A DNA stretch of 64,000 bases from Gordonia alkaliphila (GCF_023017165.1 NZ_JALKBW010000001.1:1116001-1180000), one strand, 5' to 3'; positions 35,640 to 44,767 are shown, numbered from the stretch's first letter. The notes: generated from the sequence alone by a model not told the origin. Translations and numbers: made by a program.

Positions 35640-36781
35640 ACGGTCGAGCCTAGCCCCGCGGCGAGCCGTGCTCGCAGTTCGCGGGCCGCCGCGGCCCGGC
35701 CCACCGTGACCGCACCCAGCAGGCCGTCGGGTCCGGTGACGGTGATCGTCGCCGAACCGTCGGCCAGGTCGCCGTCGATGGCCACCGCGCCGTCGGCCGT
35801 CGGTGCGCCGACCATCTGGATGTTGACGCCGTATTGCATGGTCCACGCGCGGGGCACTTCGGCGTAGACCGGCGCCGGGCGGCCGTCGAGATCGGCGACG
35901 ACGCTGCGCGCCACCGCCGCCCCCTGATCCATCGCACCGAACCAGTGCTCGCCATCGGCCGCGCCGCCGGTCGCGACGTCGCCGGCCGCATAGATGCCGT
36001 CCACGCTGGTCCGCAGGCATGAGTCCACCACGATGCCGCCGGGCTCAACGAGCACGCCGGCGCTCTGCGCCGCCGCCACGTTCGGCACCATGCCGAGCGC
36101 GGCGACCACCGCGCCGGTCACCCGGGTGCCGTCGTCCAGGTCGGCCCCGGACGGGTCCGCCGTGATCACGCGTGCGCCGCAGCGCACCTGCACTCCGCGA
36201 TCCCGGTGCAGGTCGGCCAGGTAGTCGGCCACCGCCGGGGGCACCACGCGACTCAGCACCTTCTCGCCGGCTTCGAGCACCGTGACGGGCAGACCCGCCG
36301 CAGTCGTCGAGGCGGCCAGCTCCAGGCCGATGAGGCCGCCACCGATCACCACCAGTCCGCCGCGGTCGGTGATCGTCGCGCGGATGCGTTCCGCGTCGGC
36401 GACGGTGCGCAGGGACGGCACCTCGTCGTGCAGCCACGCGGGGCGGATCGGACGTCCGCCGGTCGCGAGGATCAGCGCGCGGTATCCCAGGGCGCGGCCG
36501 TCGCTGAGCGTCACCGTGCGGGCGTCCGGGTCGACGTCGGTCACGGCCACGCCGCTGACGAAGGTGATGTCGCGGTCGGCCCAGAACTCCGGCTTCTGCA
36601 GTCGGATGCGTTCGACGCTCAGGTCGGCGGCGAGCAGATCCTTGCTCAGCGCGGTGCGCCGGTACGGGTGCCCGGCCTCGGCGCCGACGACGGTCACGGG
36701 CCCGGTGCAGCCCTCGGCGCGCAACGTCTGCGCCGCGGTTGCCCCGGCCACACCGGAGCCGACGATCACCACGCCGGTCAC
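35636..36781 (-). CDS. rubB: Rubredoxin reductase
   Basis: A 381-residue FAD-dependent pyridine nucleotide reductase that passes electrons from NAD(P)H to rubredoxin for AlkB. The FAD motif '[17 protein letters not shown]' is at the N-terminus, the NAD(P)H motif '[15 protein letters not shown]' near residue 145, and '[11 protein letters not shown]' is the second FAD block. The GTG start at 36781 overlaps the rubredoxin stop (GTGA). Confidence 0.93.
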   Translation of the reverse strand: MTGVVIVGSGVAGATAAQTLRAEGCTGPVTVVGAEAGHPYRRTALSKDLLAADLSVERIRLQKPEFWADRDITFVSGVAVTDVDPDARTVTLSDGRALGYRALILATGGRPIRPAWLHDEVPSLRTVADAERIRATITDRGGLVVIGGGLIGLELAASTTAAGLPVTVLEAGEKVLSRVVPPAVADYLADLHRDRGVQVRCGARVITADPSGADLDDGTRVTGAVVAALGMVPNVAAAQSAGVLVEPGGIVVDSCLRTSVDGIYAAGDVATGGAADGEHWFGAMDQGAAVARSVVADLDGRPAPVYAEVPRAWTMQYGVNIQMVGAPTADGAVAIDGDLADGSATITVTGPDGLLGAVTVGRAAAARELRARLAAGLGSTV

Positions 36782-36966
36782 GGACGCGCGACCTCGACCA
36801 TCTCGAAGTCGGCCTTGGCGGCGCCGCAGTCCGGGCAGCTCCAGTCGTCGGGGATCTCGTCCCAGCGCGTGCCGGGTTCGATGCCGTCCTCGGGCCAGCC
36901 TTCGGCTTCGTCGTACTCGAAGCCGCACTGCAGGCAGCGGAACAGTCGGTAGTCGTTCATGGTCAT
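36778..36966 (-). CDS. rubA: Rubredoxin (AlkG2 type)
   Basis: A 62-residue one-iron electron carrier with Cys11-x2-Cys14 ('CLQCG') and Cys44-x2-Cys47 ('CPDCG') and the '[28 protein letters not shown]' body typical of AlkG2 rubredoxins, which support alkane hydroxylation. The ATG at 36966 overlaps the alkB stop (ATGA). A second ATG two codons later (36960) is possible. Confidence 0.94.
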   Translation of the reverse strand: MTMNDYRLFRCLQCGFEYDEAEGWPEDGIEPGTRWDEIPDDWSCPDCGAAKADFEMVEVARP

Positions 36967-38432
36967 ACTCCGATCGGAAGGAAGTCGACCTTGTCGCGGA
37001 CACCGCAGTCCGGGCAGGCCCAGTCGTCGGGAACGTCGTGCCAGGCGGTGCCGGGCGCGAAGCCCTCCCGCGGCGCACCGTCGGCGATGCGGTAGACGTA
37101 CTCGCAGTTGCCGCAGCGGTAGGCATCGGCCGACAGGTTCTGCACGGTCGACGCGCTGTCGGCGGCGGGGCGCTCCAGCACGGCCACCGCGGCGGCCTCG
37201 TGGGCGGCGAGCAGTTTGGCGGCCTTGCTCGGCTGCAGATTCGCGCGACTCAGGTCGCCGTCGTAATGCGCCAGCACCCGCTTGTCCATCACCTTGCGCC
37301 ACAGCGGCGGGAAGTAGGCGATGCCGATCATGCTGGCGTAGCCGCTGGGCAGGTTCGGCGACTCCTCGAAGCTCCGCAGCGTCTGATAGCGACGCGTCGG
37401 ATTCGCGTGGTGATCACTGTGTCGCTGCAGGTGGTACAGGAAGATGTTGGTCGCGATGTGGTCGGAGTTCCAGCTGTGCTGCGGGGTGCAGCGCTCGTAC
37501 CGGCCGCGGGCGTTCTTCTGCCGCAGCAGGCCGTAGTGCTCGAGGTAGTTGACGGTCTCCAGCAGCGAGAAGCCGTAGACGGCCTGCAGCAGCAGGAACG
37601 GCAGCACCTGCCAGCCGAAGATCAGCGCGAGCGCGCCCCACAGGACCACCGACATCGCCCAGGCGTTCAGGACGTCGTTGGTGTGGTGCAGCACCGGTCG
37701 CTCGAGGCGCTTCATCCGGTTCGCCTCCAGCTCCCACGCGGACCGCAGCGAGCCCCACACACTGCGCGGCAGGAACGTCCAGAAGCCCTCGCCGTAGCGC
37801 GAGCTGGCCGGATCCTCCGGCGTCGCGACGCGCACGTGATGGCCGCGGTTGTGCTCGATGTAGAAGTGCCCGTAGAAGGTCTGCGCCAGCGTGACCTTGG
37901 ACAGCCACCGCTCCATGGTGACCTTCTTGTGGCCGAGCTCGTGCGCGGTGTTGATGCCGATACCGCCCATCGCGCCGACCGTGAAGGCCAGACCGATCTT
38001 GGACGCCAGACCCAGGCCTCCCGACTCGATGCCGAGCCAGGTCAGGTTATCGGCGGTCCAGAGGTAGCTGGCGAAGATCAGGCTCGCGAACTGGAACGGG
38101 ATGTACACGTAGGTGCAGTACCGGTAGTACTTGTCGTTCTCGAGCTGTTCGATGAGCTCCTCGGGCGGGTTCTGCCCGTCCGGCCCGAAGAAGATGTCGA
38201 GCAGCGGCAACAACAGGTACACCAGGATCGGCCCGGTCCACCACCACACCGGCGAGACGGCGTTCAGCCAGCCCCAGTCCAGTTCGCGGCCGGCCCAGTT
38301 CATGAGGGCGACGAAGCCGGTGGCCACGAAGAGCGCCGTCGGCGGGATCAGTCCCAGCAGCCAGAGGTAGCGCTTCTTGTCGCGCCACTGCGCCACCGGT
38401 TCGCCCGTGGCGTCGATCGTCGGTTGTGCCAT
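36963..38432 (-). CDS. alkB: Alkane 1-monooxygenase AlkB with fused C-terminal rubredoxin
   Basis: A 489-residue membrane di-iron hydroxylase that oxidises medium- to long-chain n-alkanes at the terminal carbon. The His boxes HELGH (164-168), EHNRGHH (193-199), NYLEHYG (295-301) and LQRHSDHH (335-342) are complete, with six or so helices. After a linker of about 35 residues comes a full rubredoxin domain with Cys440, Cys443, Cys473 and Cys476. AlkB alone is about 400 residues, so this is a natural AlkB-rubredoxin fusion. A second, separate rubredoxin follows. AAGGAG lies seven bases before ATG 38432. Confidence 0.95.
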   Translation of the reverse strand: MAQPTIDATGEPVAQWRDKKRYLWLLGLIPPTALFVATGFVALMNWAGRELDWGWLNAVSPVWWWTGPILVYLLLPLLDIFFGPDGQNPPEELIEQLENDKYYRYCTYVYIPFQFASLIFASYLWTADNLTWLGIESGGLGLASKIGLAFTVGAMGGIGINTAHELGHKKVTMERWLSKVTLAQTFYGHFYIEHNRGHHVRVATPEDPASSRYGEGFWTFLPRSVWGSLRSAWELEANRMKRLERPVLHHTNDVLNAWAMSVVLWGALALIFGWQVLPFLLLQAVYGFSLLETVNYLEHYGLLRQKNARGRYERCTPQHSWNSDHIATNIFLYHLQRHSDHHANPTRRYQTLRSFEESPNLPSGYASMIGIAYFPPLWRKVMDKRVLAHYDGDLSRANLQPSKAAKLLAAHEAAAVAVLERPAADSASTVQNLSADAYRCGNCEYVYRIADGAPREGFAPGTAWHDVPDDWACPDCGVRDKVDFLPIGV

Positions 38433-38469
38433 GTCATGTCTCCTTCACGTCGTCCGTCGGCGTGTGAAT

Positions 38470-38501
38470 TAGACAGTAGGCCCATTTCCGTCCTATGTCT
38501 A
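38470..38501. promoter_or_regulatory. Inverted-repeat operator in alkB promoter
   Basis: TAGACAGTAGG at 38470-38480 faces CCTATGTCTA at 38492-38501 (ten complementary pairs with one extra base). It overlaps a TATAGA box reading toward alkB. It is the natural candidate for the TetR regulator encoded at the end of the operon. Confidence 0.55.
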
Positions 38502-38560
38502 TACATCTGTGGCAATTTGTAAATCTGCGCGGTGTTTCGAGCACGCGGTGCCACGCCGCC

Positions 38561-38566
38561 TACGAT
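38561..38566 (+). promoter_or_regulatory. Leaderless -10 element for SGNH hydrolase
   Basis: TACGAT ends seven bases before GTG 38574 and so sets that codon as the start. Confidence 0.55.
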
Positions 38567-38573
38567 CAATGAC

Positions 38574-39407
38574 GTGCAGTTCTCTCGATTCGTCGCGCTG
38601 GGCGACAGCCAGACCGAAGGCATGGGGGATCCGGATCCGCGCTACGAGTACCGCGGATGGGCCGACCGCCTCGCCGACCGTCTCGCGCTGTCCAACCCGG
38701 ACTTGCAGTACGCCAATCTCGCCGTCCGCGGGAAGACCACCCGGCAGGCCAGGGAGGAACAGCTCGCGCCCGCCCTGTCCATGGATCCGGACCTGATCAC
38801 CGCGCCGCTGGGCATGAACGACGTGATCGGCAGTTCCGACATGGCAGCGGTCCACGGCGACCTCGACGCCGTCTACCGCGTCCTGCACGCCACCGGCGCC
38901 ACCGTGGTGATCTCCACCTATCCGGACGTGACCCGCACCATCCCGATGGGTCGACGGTTCGAGGGCAAGCTGCTGGCACTGAACGCGATGATGCGTGAGT
39001 TCGCCGACGAGTACGGCTTCGTTCTCGTCGACCTGTACTCCGCGCCGGTCCTCACCGATCTACGTGCCTGGGCACCGGACCGGCTGCACGCCTCGCCGCT
39101 CGGCCACGAGCGCTTCGCCGACGGCGCCGCGTTCGCGCTCGGCCTGGAACACAGCTCCGCCGACTGGGCCGCGCCACTCGAGGTGCTCGCCGAACCGCGA
39201 CGCCTGTACCGACACGCCCGCGACACCCGGTGGGCCGTGCAGTATCTGACGCCGTGGATGATCCGCCGCATGCGCGGCCGCTCCCTGGGCGACGGCCGAA
39301 CGCCGAAACGTCCGCGGCTCACCCCAGTGCTCGACGACCCGGGCCGCAGCCCCGTCGACACCTCAGCCGGCCTCCGCCGGACGAACGCCGCCCGCGGTGA
39401 TCAGTAG
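38574..39407 (+). CDS. SGNH/GDSL hydrolase family protein
   Basis: A 277-residue esterase or lipase of the SGNH type: block I 'ALGDSQTEGMGD' (catalytic Ser), a Gly in 'NLAVRGKTT', block III 'APLGMNDVIG' (GxND) and block V 'APDRLHASPLGH' (Asp-His). No signal peptide, so probably cytoplasmic. The GTG at 38574 begins directly before the conserved strand and follows a leaderless promoter; an upstream ATG at 38532 is unlikely. Such enzymes hydrolyse acyl esters; the substrate is unknown. The 3' end overlaps the convergent SDR gene by seven bases. Confidence 0.85.
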   Translation: MQFSRFVALGDSQTEGMGDPDPRYEYRGWADRLADRLALSNPDLQYANLAVRGKTTRQAREEQLAPALSMDPDLITAPLGMNDVIGSSDMAAVHGDLDAVYRVLHATGATVVISTYPDVTRTIPMGRRFEGKLLALNAMMREFADEYGFVLVDLYSAPVLTDLRAWAPDRLHASPLGHERFADGAAFALGLEHSSADWAAPLEVLAEPRRLYRHARDTRWAVQYLTPWMIRRMRGRSLGDGRTPKRPRLTPVLDDPGRSPVDTSAGLRRTNAARGDQ

Positions 39408-40147
39408 ATCTTGTTCGCGCCGCCGTCGGCCATCAGCGTCTGGCCGGTCATGTAGACCGAGTCGTCGGACAGCAGGAACGCGACGATCGGCGCGACGTCG
39501 CCTTCCGGATCGCCGAACCGGCCCATCGGCACCTTCTCCCGCGACGCCTCGTAGAGATCCGGGAACGCCTTGCTCCAGGCGACGACGCCCTCGGTGAGCG
39601 CCATCGGCGACACGAGGTTCACGCGGATGTTGTCGCCGGCCCACTCGTTGGCCACCACGCGGGTGAGGCCGCGGATCGCTTCCTTCGCCGCCGCATACGC
39701 GGCCTGCGTCGGCTGGCCGACGATCGCCGCGCCGGATCCGAAGTTGACGATCGCACCGCCGCCGGCCGCTTTGAGCTCAGGGTAGGCGGCGAGCATGAAA
39801 TGTCGAGTCGCGTTGAAGCCGGTGTCGAACGACAGGTCCCACATCTCCTGCGTGAGGTCGACGAAGGGTGCCTGGCGGGATGCGTGCGCGTTGTTCACCA
39901 GGCCGGTGAGCTTTCCGAAACGTTCCACAGCCAGCGCAACTGCGGCCTCGGCGGTCTCCGGCAGTCCGACGTCGCCCTTGAGGAAGACGACGTCGTCCCC
40001 GCAGTCGTTCTCCAGCGCCGCCCCGGCCTCGGCATTGACATCCACCGCGACGACCTTGGCCCCGCGCCGCACCAGCACCCGGGACACGGCACCGCCGATT
40101 CCCGCGGCTCCGCCCGTGACGACGACGACCTGATCCTGCAGCTGCAT
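39401..40147 (-). CDS. SDR family oxidoreductase
   Basis: A 248-residue classical short-chain dehydrogenase: cofactor loop 'VVVTGGAAGIGGAV' (TGxxxGIG), 'VAVDVNAEAG' with an Asp suggesting NAD(H) preference, 'LVNNAHAS' (NNAG-like), Ser in 'NFGSGAAIVG', and Tyr-x3-Lys in 'YAAAKEAI'. GGAGAC precedes the ATG. The substrate is unknown. The gene is monocistronic, ending against the SGNH hydrolase. Confidence 0.85.
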   Translation of the reverse strand: MQLQDQVVVVTGGAAGIGGAVSRVLVRRGAKVVAVDVNAEAGAALENDCGDDVVFLKGDVGLPETAEAAVALAVERFGKLTGLVNNAHASRQAPFVDLTQEMWDLSFDTGFNATRHFMLAAYPELKAAGGGAIVNFGSGAAIVGQPTQAAYAAAKEAIRGLTRVVANEWAGDNIRVNLVSPMALTEGVVAWSKAFPDLYEASREKVPMGRFGDPEGDVAPIVAFLLSDDSVYMTGQTLMADGGANKIY

Positions 40148-40362
40148 TCGAGTCTCCTATCAGCGCTTTCATCGAAGCGCCGCCGGGCGCGAAGCGCTCG
40201 GCGGCCACGGTCGTCGGCGACAGCCGCGTGACTTCGACGTTACTCCAACCGCGCTCTGTTGCCGCGCGACCAAGCTCACACGCCGTCCATCATCCAGGCC
40301 CCACTCTGCTGACGCCCCAAGCACCACACCGCCCACCCAGTGTCGAACCAGCATAGCTATGG

Positions 40363-40381
40363 TTAGCATTGCCTAACCAAA
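40363..40381 (+). promoter_or_regulatory. Iron box (IdeR/DtxR operator)
   Basis: The 19-bp site matches 14 of 19 positions of TTAGGTTAGGCTAACCTAA. An overlapping register five bases upstream (40358-40376) matches 13 of 19, as expected for the double-dimer binding of IdeR. It ends 20 bases before the substrate-binding-protein gene and overlaps TATGGT/TAGCAT -10 candidates. Confidence 0.75.
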
Positions 40382-40401
40382 CTTCGAACCGTGGAGCGTG
40401 C

Positions 40402-41544
40402 ATGCCCATCCCCGACAGTCCCGCCCTGAACCGCCGCCAGCTGCTGCGCTCGGTCGGCATCGCCGCCCTCGCCCTCGGCGCACTCGGCGCCACCAGCGCC
40501 TGCTCCAGCCGCGAGGTGGTGACCGACGGGACCGCGGGCGGCGAAGGCCCGATCACCGTCGTCGACCAGTACGACAACACGATCACCTTCGACACTCCGG
40601 TGGGCCGGATCGTCAGCGTGATCATCCCGGTGCCGTCGATGATCATCGGCGCCGATCAGTCCACCGCCCGCAATGTCGGGGCCAACAAGGTCGCGATCTC
40701 CCTCGCGTCGGCGGGCATGCTCGGCACGATGTTCCCGCAGTTCCTGCAGACACCGGTGGTCGCCGGGAACGACTTCGTCCCCAACGTCGAGCACATCCTC
40801 GCGCAGAATCCCGACGTGGTGATCCAGTGGGGCGACAAGGGCGACGACATCGTCGCACCGCTGCGCAACGCCGGCCTCAAGGTGCTGCTGCTCAAGTACG
40901 GCACCCAGGAGGACCTGGAGGCGTGGATCACGATCTTCGGCGACCTGCTGGGCAAGAAGCCCGAGGCCGACGATCTGCTCGCCACCATGGCCGCCGACCG
41001 GGCCGTCGTCGAGAAGTCCGCCCGCGCGCACGCCGCCCGCGCGCCCCGCGCGATGTACCTGTACAACGCGCCGGAGATCAAGGTCGGCGCCGACAACAGC
41101 TACATGGACTTCTGGATCCGCCTCGCCGGCGGACGCAACGTGGCCGCGGGCGCGGGCAGCGGCTCGAGCCTGGCGGTGACCCGCGAACAGGTCCTCACCT
41201 GGGATCCCGAAGTGGTGATCCTGGGCAATTTCGAACCGACCGCACCCGAGGACGTCTACCGCGACCCGACCTGGGCGGCACTGTCCGCGGTCAAGAACAA
41301 GCGGGTCTACAAGGCCCCGCTCGGCGGCTTCTCCTGGGACCCGCCGTGCAACGAATCGAACCTGATGTGGCTGTGGGTCAACTCGGTCTTCTTCCCCGAC
41401 GAGCGCCACGACCTGCGCGCCCGGATCGCCGAGACCTACCGGCACCTCTACGCCTACGATGTCACCGCGGCCGACGTCGACCGCGTTCTGCACCTGCCGG
41501 CGAACTCGGTGAGCAGCGACTATGACCGTCTCTTCCGCGCCTGA
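40402..41544 (+). CDS. Siderophore ABC transporter substrate-binding lipoprotein
   Basis: A 380-residue type III periplasmic-binding-fold lipoprotein for ferric-siderophore uptake. The N-terminus 'NRRQLLRSVG' has a twin-arginine-like motif and the lipobox ends at Cys34 ('ATSAC'), so Tat export with lipidation is likely. 'GPITVVDQYDNTITFDTPVGRIVSVIIP' is the usual FepB/BtuF start, and 'NVEHILAQNPDVVIQW' and 'WDPEVVILGNF' are typical fold blocks. It is preceded by an iron box and GGAG ribosome site. The 3' end overlaps the permease gene by 23 bases. The siderophore is unknown. Confidence 0.92.
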   Translation: MPIPDSPALNRRQLLRSVGIAALALGALGATSACSSREVVTDGTAGGEGPITVVDQYDNTITFDTPVGRIVSVIIPVPSMIIGADQSTARNVGANKVAISLASAGMLGTMFPQFLQTPVVAGNDFVPNVEHILAQNPDVVIQWGDKGDDIVAPLRNAGLKVLLLKYGTQEDLEAWITIFGDLLGKKPEADDLLATMAADRAVVEKSARAHAARAPRAMYLYNAPEIKVGADNSYMDFWIRLAGGRNVAAGAGSGSSLAVTREQVLTWDPEVVILGNFEPTAPEDVYRDPTWAALSAVKNKRVYKAPLGGFSWDPPCNESNLMWLWVNSVFFPDERHDLRARIAETYRHLYAYDVTAADVDRVLHLPANSVSSDYDRLFRA

Positions 41545-42595
41545 GGCGGTCCGCGCCGACAGCGCGGGCCCCGCAGCCGGCGTACGACGATTCCTGGTTC
41601 CGACGGCACTCGCGGCGATCACCGTCGCGGTCGTCCTGCTCTCGCTGTCGGTGGGCCGGTACACCGTGCCGCCGAACGAGACCGCCCGGATCCTGCTCAA
41701 TGAAGTGATCCCGCTGGCGCAGACCTGGACCGACAACGAGGCGAACGTGGTGCTCGGCGTCCGCCTGCCCCGCGCCCTGTTGGCCATGCTCGTCGGCGGC
41801 GGCCTCGCCCTCGGCGGTTCCGCGCTGCAGGCGGCGTTCCGGAACCCCCTGGTGAGCCCGCAGGTGCTCGGCGTCTCGTCGGGCGCGTCGTTCGGCGGCG
41901 TCCTCGCGATGATGGTCGGCGCGGGCTCGGCGTACGTGGTCGGCGGCGCCTTCCTGTTCGGTCTGGTGGCGCTCGGCATGGTGCTGTTGATCGGCCGCGG
42001 CCGGTCCGGATCGTCGATCCTGATGATCGTGCTCGGCGGCGTGGTGACCAGCGCGTTCTTCTCGGCACTGGTGTCCTTCGCCACCTACGTCGCCGACCCG
42101 TACACCACCCTGCCGTCCATCGTCTTCTGGCTGATGGGGTCGCTGGCCACCGCCGACATGGGCAAGGTGCTGATCGCCGCGGTGCCGATCCTGCTCGGCA
42201 GTGCCCTCATCCTCGGGCTGCGGTGGCGCGTGAACGTCCTGTCCATGGGCGACGACGATGCCGCGATGCTGGGAATCAACCCCGGGCGGCTGCGCACCGT
42301 GCTCCTGACGATGGTCGCCCTGATGACGGCGGGCGCGGTGGCGGTGGCCGGCGTGATCGGCTGGGTCGGACTGGTGATTCCGCATCTCGCACGACTCTGG
42401 GTGGGACCCGACCACCGCATCTCCATGCCCACCACGTTTGTCCTCGGCGCCGCGTACCTGACGCTGATCGACACGCTCTCGCGCACGGTGAGCCCGGGCG
42501 AGATCCCGATCGGGATCCTCACCGCCATCATCGGCGCACCGGTGTTCGTGCTGCTGCTCCACCGTTCCCGACGACAGGCCTTCCTCGATGCTTGA
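41522..42595 (+). CDS. FecCD family siderophore ABC permease
   Basis: A 357-residue BtuC/FecCD-type permease with about ten helices. Diagnostic blocks are 'VRLPRALLAMLVGGGLALGGSALQAAFRNPLVSPQVLGVSSGASFG' near the N-terminus and 'VIGWVGLVIPHLARLWVGPDHR' (coupling region), with 'TVSPGEIPIGILTAIIGAPVFVLLL' at the end. A single permease gene implies a homodimer. It overlaps both neighbours, consistent with tight operon expression. Confidence 0.94.
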   Translation: MTVSSAPEAVRADSAGPAAGVRRFLVPTALAAITVAVVLLSLSVGRYTVPPNETARILLNEVIPLAQTWTDNEANVVLGVRLPRALLAMLVGGGLALGGSALQAAFRNPLVSPQVLGVSSGASFGGVLAMMVGAGSAYVVGGAFLFGLVALGMVLLIGRGRSGSSILMIVLGGVVTSAFFSALVSFATYVADPYTTLPSIVFWLMGSLATADMGKVLIAAVPILLGSALILGLRWRVNVLSMGDDDAAMLGINPGRLRTVLLTMVALMTAGAVAVAGVIGWVGLVIPHLARLWVGPDHRISMPTTFVLGAAYLTLIDTLSRTVSPGEIPIGILTAIIGAPVFVLLLHRSRRQAFLDA

Positions 42596-43367
42596 ACTGA
42601 TCGACGCCGGATTCCACTACCCGCACCGCGACTGGATCTTCCGCCACGCGAACCTGTCCCTCGACGGCGGCATCACGTCCATCCTCGGCCCCAACGGGCA
42701 GGGCAAGACGACGTTGCTGCGCTGCCTGTCCGGACTCAATCCGCTCACCGAGGGCACGGTGGTCCGCACCGGCGAGATCGGCTACGTGCCGCAGGCCGCG
42801 GCATCGACCTTCGCCTACACCGTCTTCGACATGGTCCTGATGGGACGCGCCAAGAAGGTGTCCGCGTTCGCCGCCCCCGGCCGCGTCGACCGCGCCCACA
42901 CGCGCGCGGTGCTCGAACGCGTCGGGATCGACGATCTCGCCGACCGCAGTTTCGCCGAGCTCTCCGGCGGCCAACGCCAGCTGGTGCTGATCGCGCGGGC
43001 CCTGGTCGGCGAGTGCGACTACCTGATCCTCGACGAACCGGTCTCCGCGCTCGACCTGCGCAATCAGGCGCGGGTACTGGAACTGCTGCGGGCACTGGCC
43101 GCCGACGGCATGGGCGTCCTGCTCACCACGCACCATCCCGAGCACGTCCTGCACCTCGGTGGCACGGCGATCGTGCTGACCGCGCCGGAACGGATCCGTC
43201 AGGGCCCGGTCGACGAGCTGATCGCCGACGACGTCCTCAGCGACCTCTACGGGATCGACGTGGTCCGCGCCGAAGTCGACGACCGCGGCCGCCCCCGCAC
43301 CGTCTTGTTCACCCGTTACGACACCGCCGACGCACCGTCGGCCCGCCTCCAGGAAGTTGGCTCATGA
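42588..43367 (+). CDS. Siderophore ABC transporter ATP-binding protein
   Basis: A 259-residue FecE/FhuC-type ATPase with Walker A 'GPNGQGKTTLL', Q-loop 'GYVPQAAA', signature 'LSGGQRQLVLIARAL', Walker B 'YLILDEPVSALD' and H-loop 'LLTTHHPEH'. The start at ATG 42588 lies eight bases inside the permease gene. The stop overlaps the next start (ATGA). Confidence 0.94.
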   Translation: MLELIDAGFHYPHRDWIFRHANLSLDGGITSILGPNGQGKTTLLRCLSGLNPLTEGTVVRTGEIGYVPQAAASTFAYTVFDMVLMGRAKKVSAFAAPGRVDRAHTRAVLERVGIDDLADRSFAELSGGQRQLVLIARALVGECDYLILDEPVSALDLRNQARVLELLRALAADGMGVLLTTHHPEHVLHLGGTAIVLTAPERIRQGPVDELIADDVLSDLYGIDVVRAEVDDRGRPRTVLFTRYDTADAPSARLQEVGS

Positions 43368-43978
43368 CCACCCCCGAACTACTGCATCCCGTCGCGCACC
43401 TCACGATGGGTACCGGCTTGGGCATGCCCGGCCCGGTGACCGACTTCGCCGAGGTCGATCTGTACGACCTGCCGCAGCTGGACACAAGGACCCTCCGCGG
43501 CCTGATCGTCAACAGCGGCTGCGACCAGATCTTCTTGGAACGACGCCGCGATCTGCTCACCGACTTCGTCACCGGCGGCGGCCGGGTGGCGCTGATGGGG
43601 CACGCGATGACCGACTTCCTCCCCGGCCTCGGGCGGTGGCGCCGCCTGCAGTACTCCGGTCCGAAGGACCTGGCGATCACCGCCGGTGCACCGCATCCGG
43701 TGTGGGCCGGCGTCGACCCCGCCGATCTCTCCTTCCGCCGCGGCGTGTCCGGCTTCTACGCCCGCGGCTACAGCGAAAAACTGCCCGACGGCGCCACGGT
43801 GATCCACCGCGTCGGCCGGCACGGCCTGCCCGTGGACTACGTCTATCGCCTCGGCGCCGGCGAAGTCCTGGTGCACGGCGGCATCGACCTCGGTGTGTAC
43901 CGCAACGACCCCAACACCTCGGCCCGCATCTTCCCGCAGCTGCTGCAGTGGCTGTCCGGACAGGAGACCCTCGCATGA
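43364..43978 (+). CDS. Unrecognised operon protein, amidotransferase-fold-like (first of pair)
   Basis: A 204-residue soluble protein, ATG overlapping the ATPase stop. I recognise no named family. The order 'VDLYDLPQLDTRTLRGLIVNSGCDQ', 'RDLLTDFVTGGGRVALMGHAM', 'LPGLGRW' and 'GAGEVLVHGGIDLGVYRNDPNTSARIFPQLLQWL' resembles ThuA or class I glutamine-amidotransferase-like folds (strand, acid or Cys turn, 'fV..GGgvv..G'). Cys is present in 'NSGCDQ' but a matching His-Glu pair is not clear. Its place in an iron-boxed siderophore operon suggests intracellular siderophore or iron handling, which is inference. Confidence 0.6.
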   Translation: MTTPELLHPVAHLTMGTGLGMPGPVTDFAEVDLYDLPQLDTRTLRGLIVNSGCDQIFLERRRDLLTDFVTGGGRVALMGHAMTDFLPGLGRWRRLQYSGPKDLAITAGAPHPVWAGVDPADLSFRRGVSGFYARGYSEKLPDGATVIHRVGRHGLPVDYVYRLGAGEVLVHGGIDLGVYRNDPNTSARIFPQLLQWLSGQETLA

Positions 43979-44691
43979 CCACCACCGACACCACCGCGCC
44001 CGACGTCAACGTCGCCGAACCCTTCCGCCGGACCGACCGCGCCGCCCGTTCGCGGCGACGCCTCGCCCTGGTCCACGGCGGCGCGCACTTTCACCTGCAG
44101 ACCCTCGCCGATCCGGCGGTGATCACCCATCAGACCGAGTTCGTCTATCTCGGCGACCTCACGGCCGGCGGCCTCGCCGACTACGACACGGTGATCGTCG
44201 CCGACCGCCAGCACCCGGAGTTGTTGCGCCGCAACGCCGCCGAGTTCCTGGCGGTGGCCGAACGCGGCGGCACACTGGTGGTGCTCGGCGAGAACGCCGC
44301 GCACACCTGGCTGCCCGGCGTCTCGTGGACGCCCCGCCCCACCAACTTCTGGTGGTGGATCGAGGGCGAGGATCCGCTGATCCGGACCCGCACCCCCGAG
44401 CACGACGCGTGGGAGTTCCTGTCGAGCAAGGCGGTGATCTGGCACCACCACGGTCTGCTGCACACCGACGCCGACGTGGTGCCGCTGGTGGTGTCCGAGG
44501 AGCCCGACGAGAACGGCGCACCGCACGACGCGGGCATGCTGCTCTACGAGGACACCGTGAGCACACCGGGTCGGATCATCGCGACCACGCTGGACCCGAC
44601 CTTCCACCACGGCAACAACTTCATGCCGGGCTCCACCCGCTTCCTCTACTCCCTCCTCCGCTGGCTCGACCACACCGCGCCCGCCCGCTGA
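43975..44691 (+). CDS. Unrecognised operon protein, amidotransferase-fold-like (second of pair)
   Basis: A 238-residue protein, ATG overlapping the previous stop (ATGA). It follows the same plan as its neighbour: 'GLADYDTVIVADRQHPELLRRNAAEFLAVAERGGTLVVLGENAAHTWLPGVSW', then a Trp-rich block 'TNFWWWIEGEDP', then a C-terminal 'GRIIATTLDPTFHHGNNFMPGSTRFLYSLLRWL' that parallels the first protein's ending. The Cys position is replaced by Arg/Gln, so it is unlikely to be an active amidotransferase. The two may form a heterodimer. The function is unknown; the location ties it to siderophore uptake. Confidence 0.6.
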   Translation: MTTTDTTAPDVNVAEPFRRTDRAARSRRRLALVHGGAHFHLQTLADPAVITHQTEFVYLGDLTAGGLADYDTVIVADRQHPELLRRNAAEFLAVAERGGTLVVLGENAAHTWLPGVSWTPRPTNFWWWIEGEDPLIRTRTPEHDAWEFLSSKAVIWHHHGLLHTDADVVPLVVSEEPDENGAPHDAGMLLYEDTVSTPGRIIATTLDPTFHHGNNFMPGSTRFLYSLLRWLDHTAPAR

Positions 44692-44704
44692 CCCCGCTCG
44701 ACCG

Positions 44705-44767
44705 TCACTGTCATATACGGCACCTCCGTGGTCACTATGACCACGGAGGCCGCGTATATGACAGTGA
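44705..44767. terminator. Long hairpin after siderophore operon
   Basis: A 63-base inverted repeat: arms 44705-44719 / 44753-44767 (15 pairs) and 44723-44734 / 44738-44749 (12 pairs), with a 3x3 internal mismatch and a three-base loop. It starts 14 bases past the operon stop. No U-tract follows. It could terminate transcription or be a mobile palindromic unit. Confidence 0.7.

Noticed and set aside
40148..40401. A small gene in the 254-base interval before the siderophore operon
   Set aside because: No frame with a plausible start and protein-like composition was seen; the interval is explained by two divergent promoters and the iron box.
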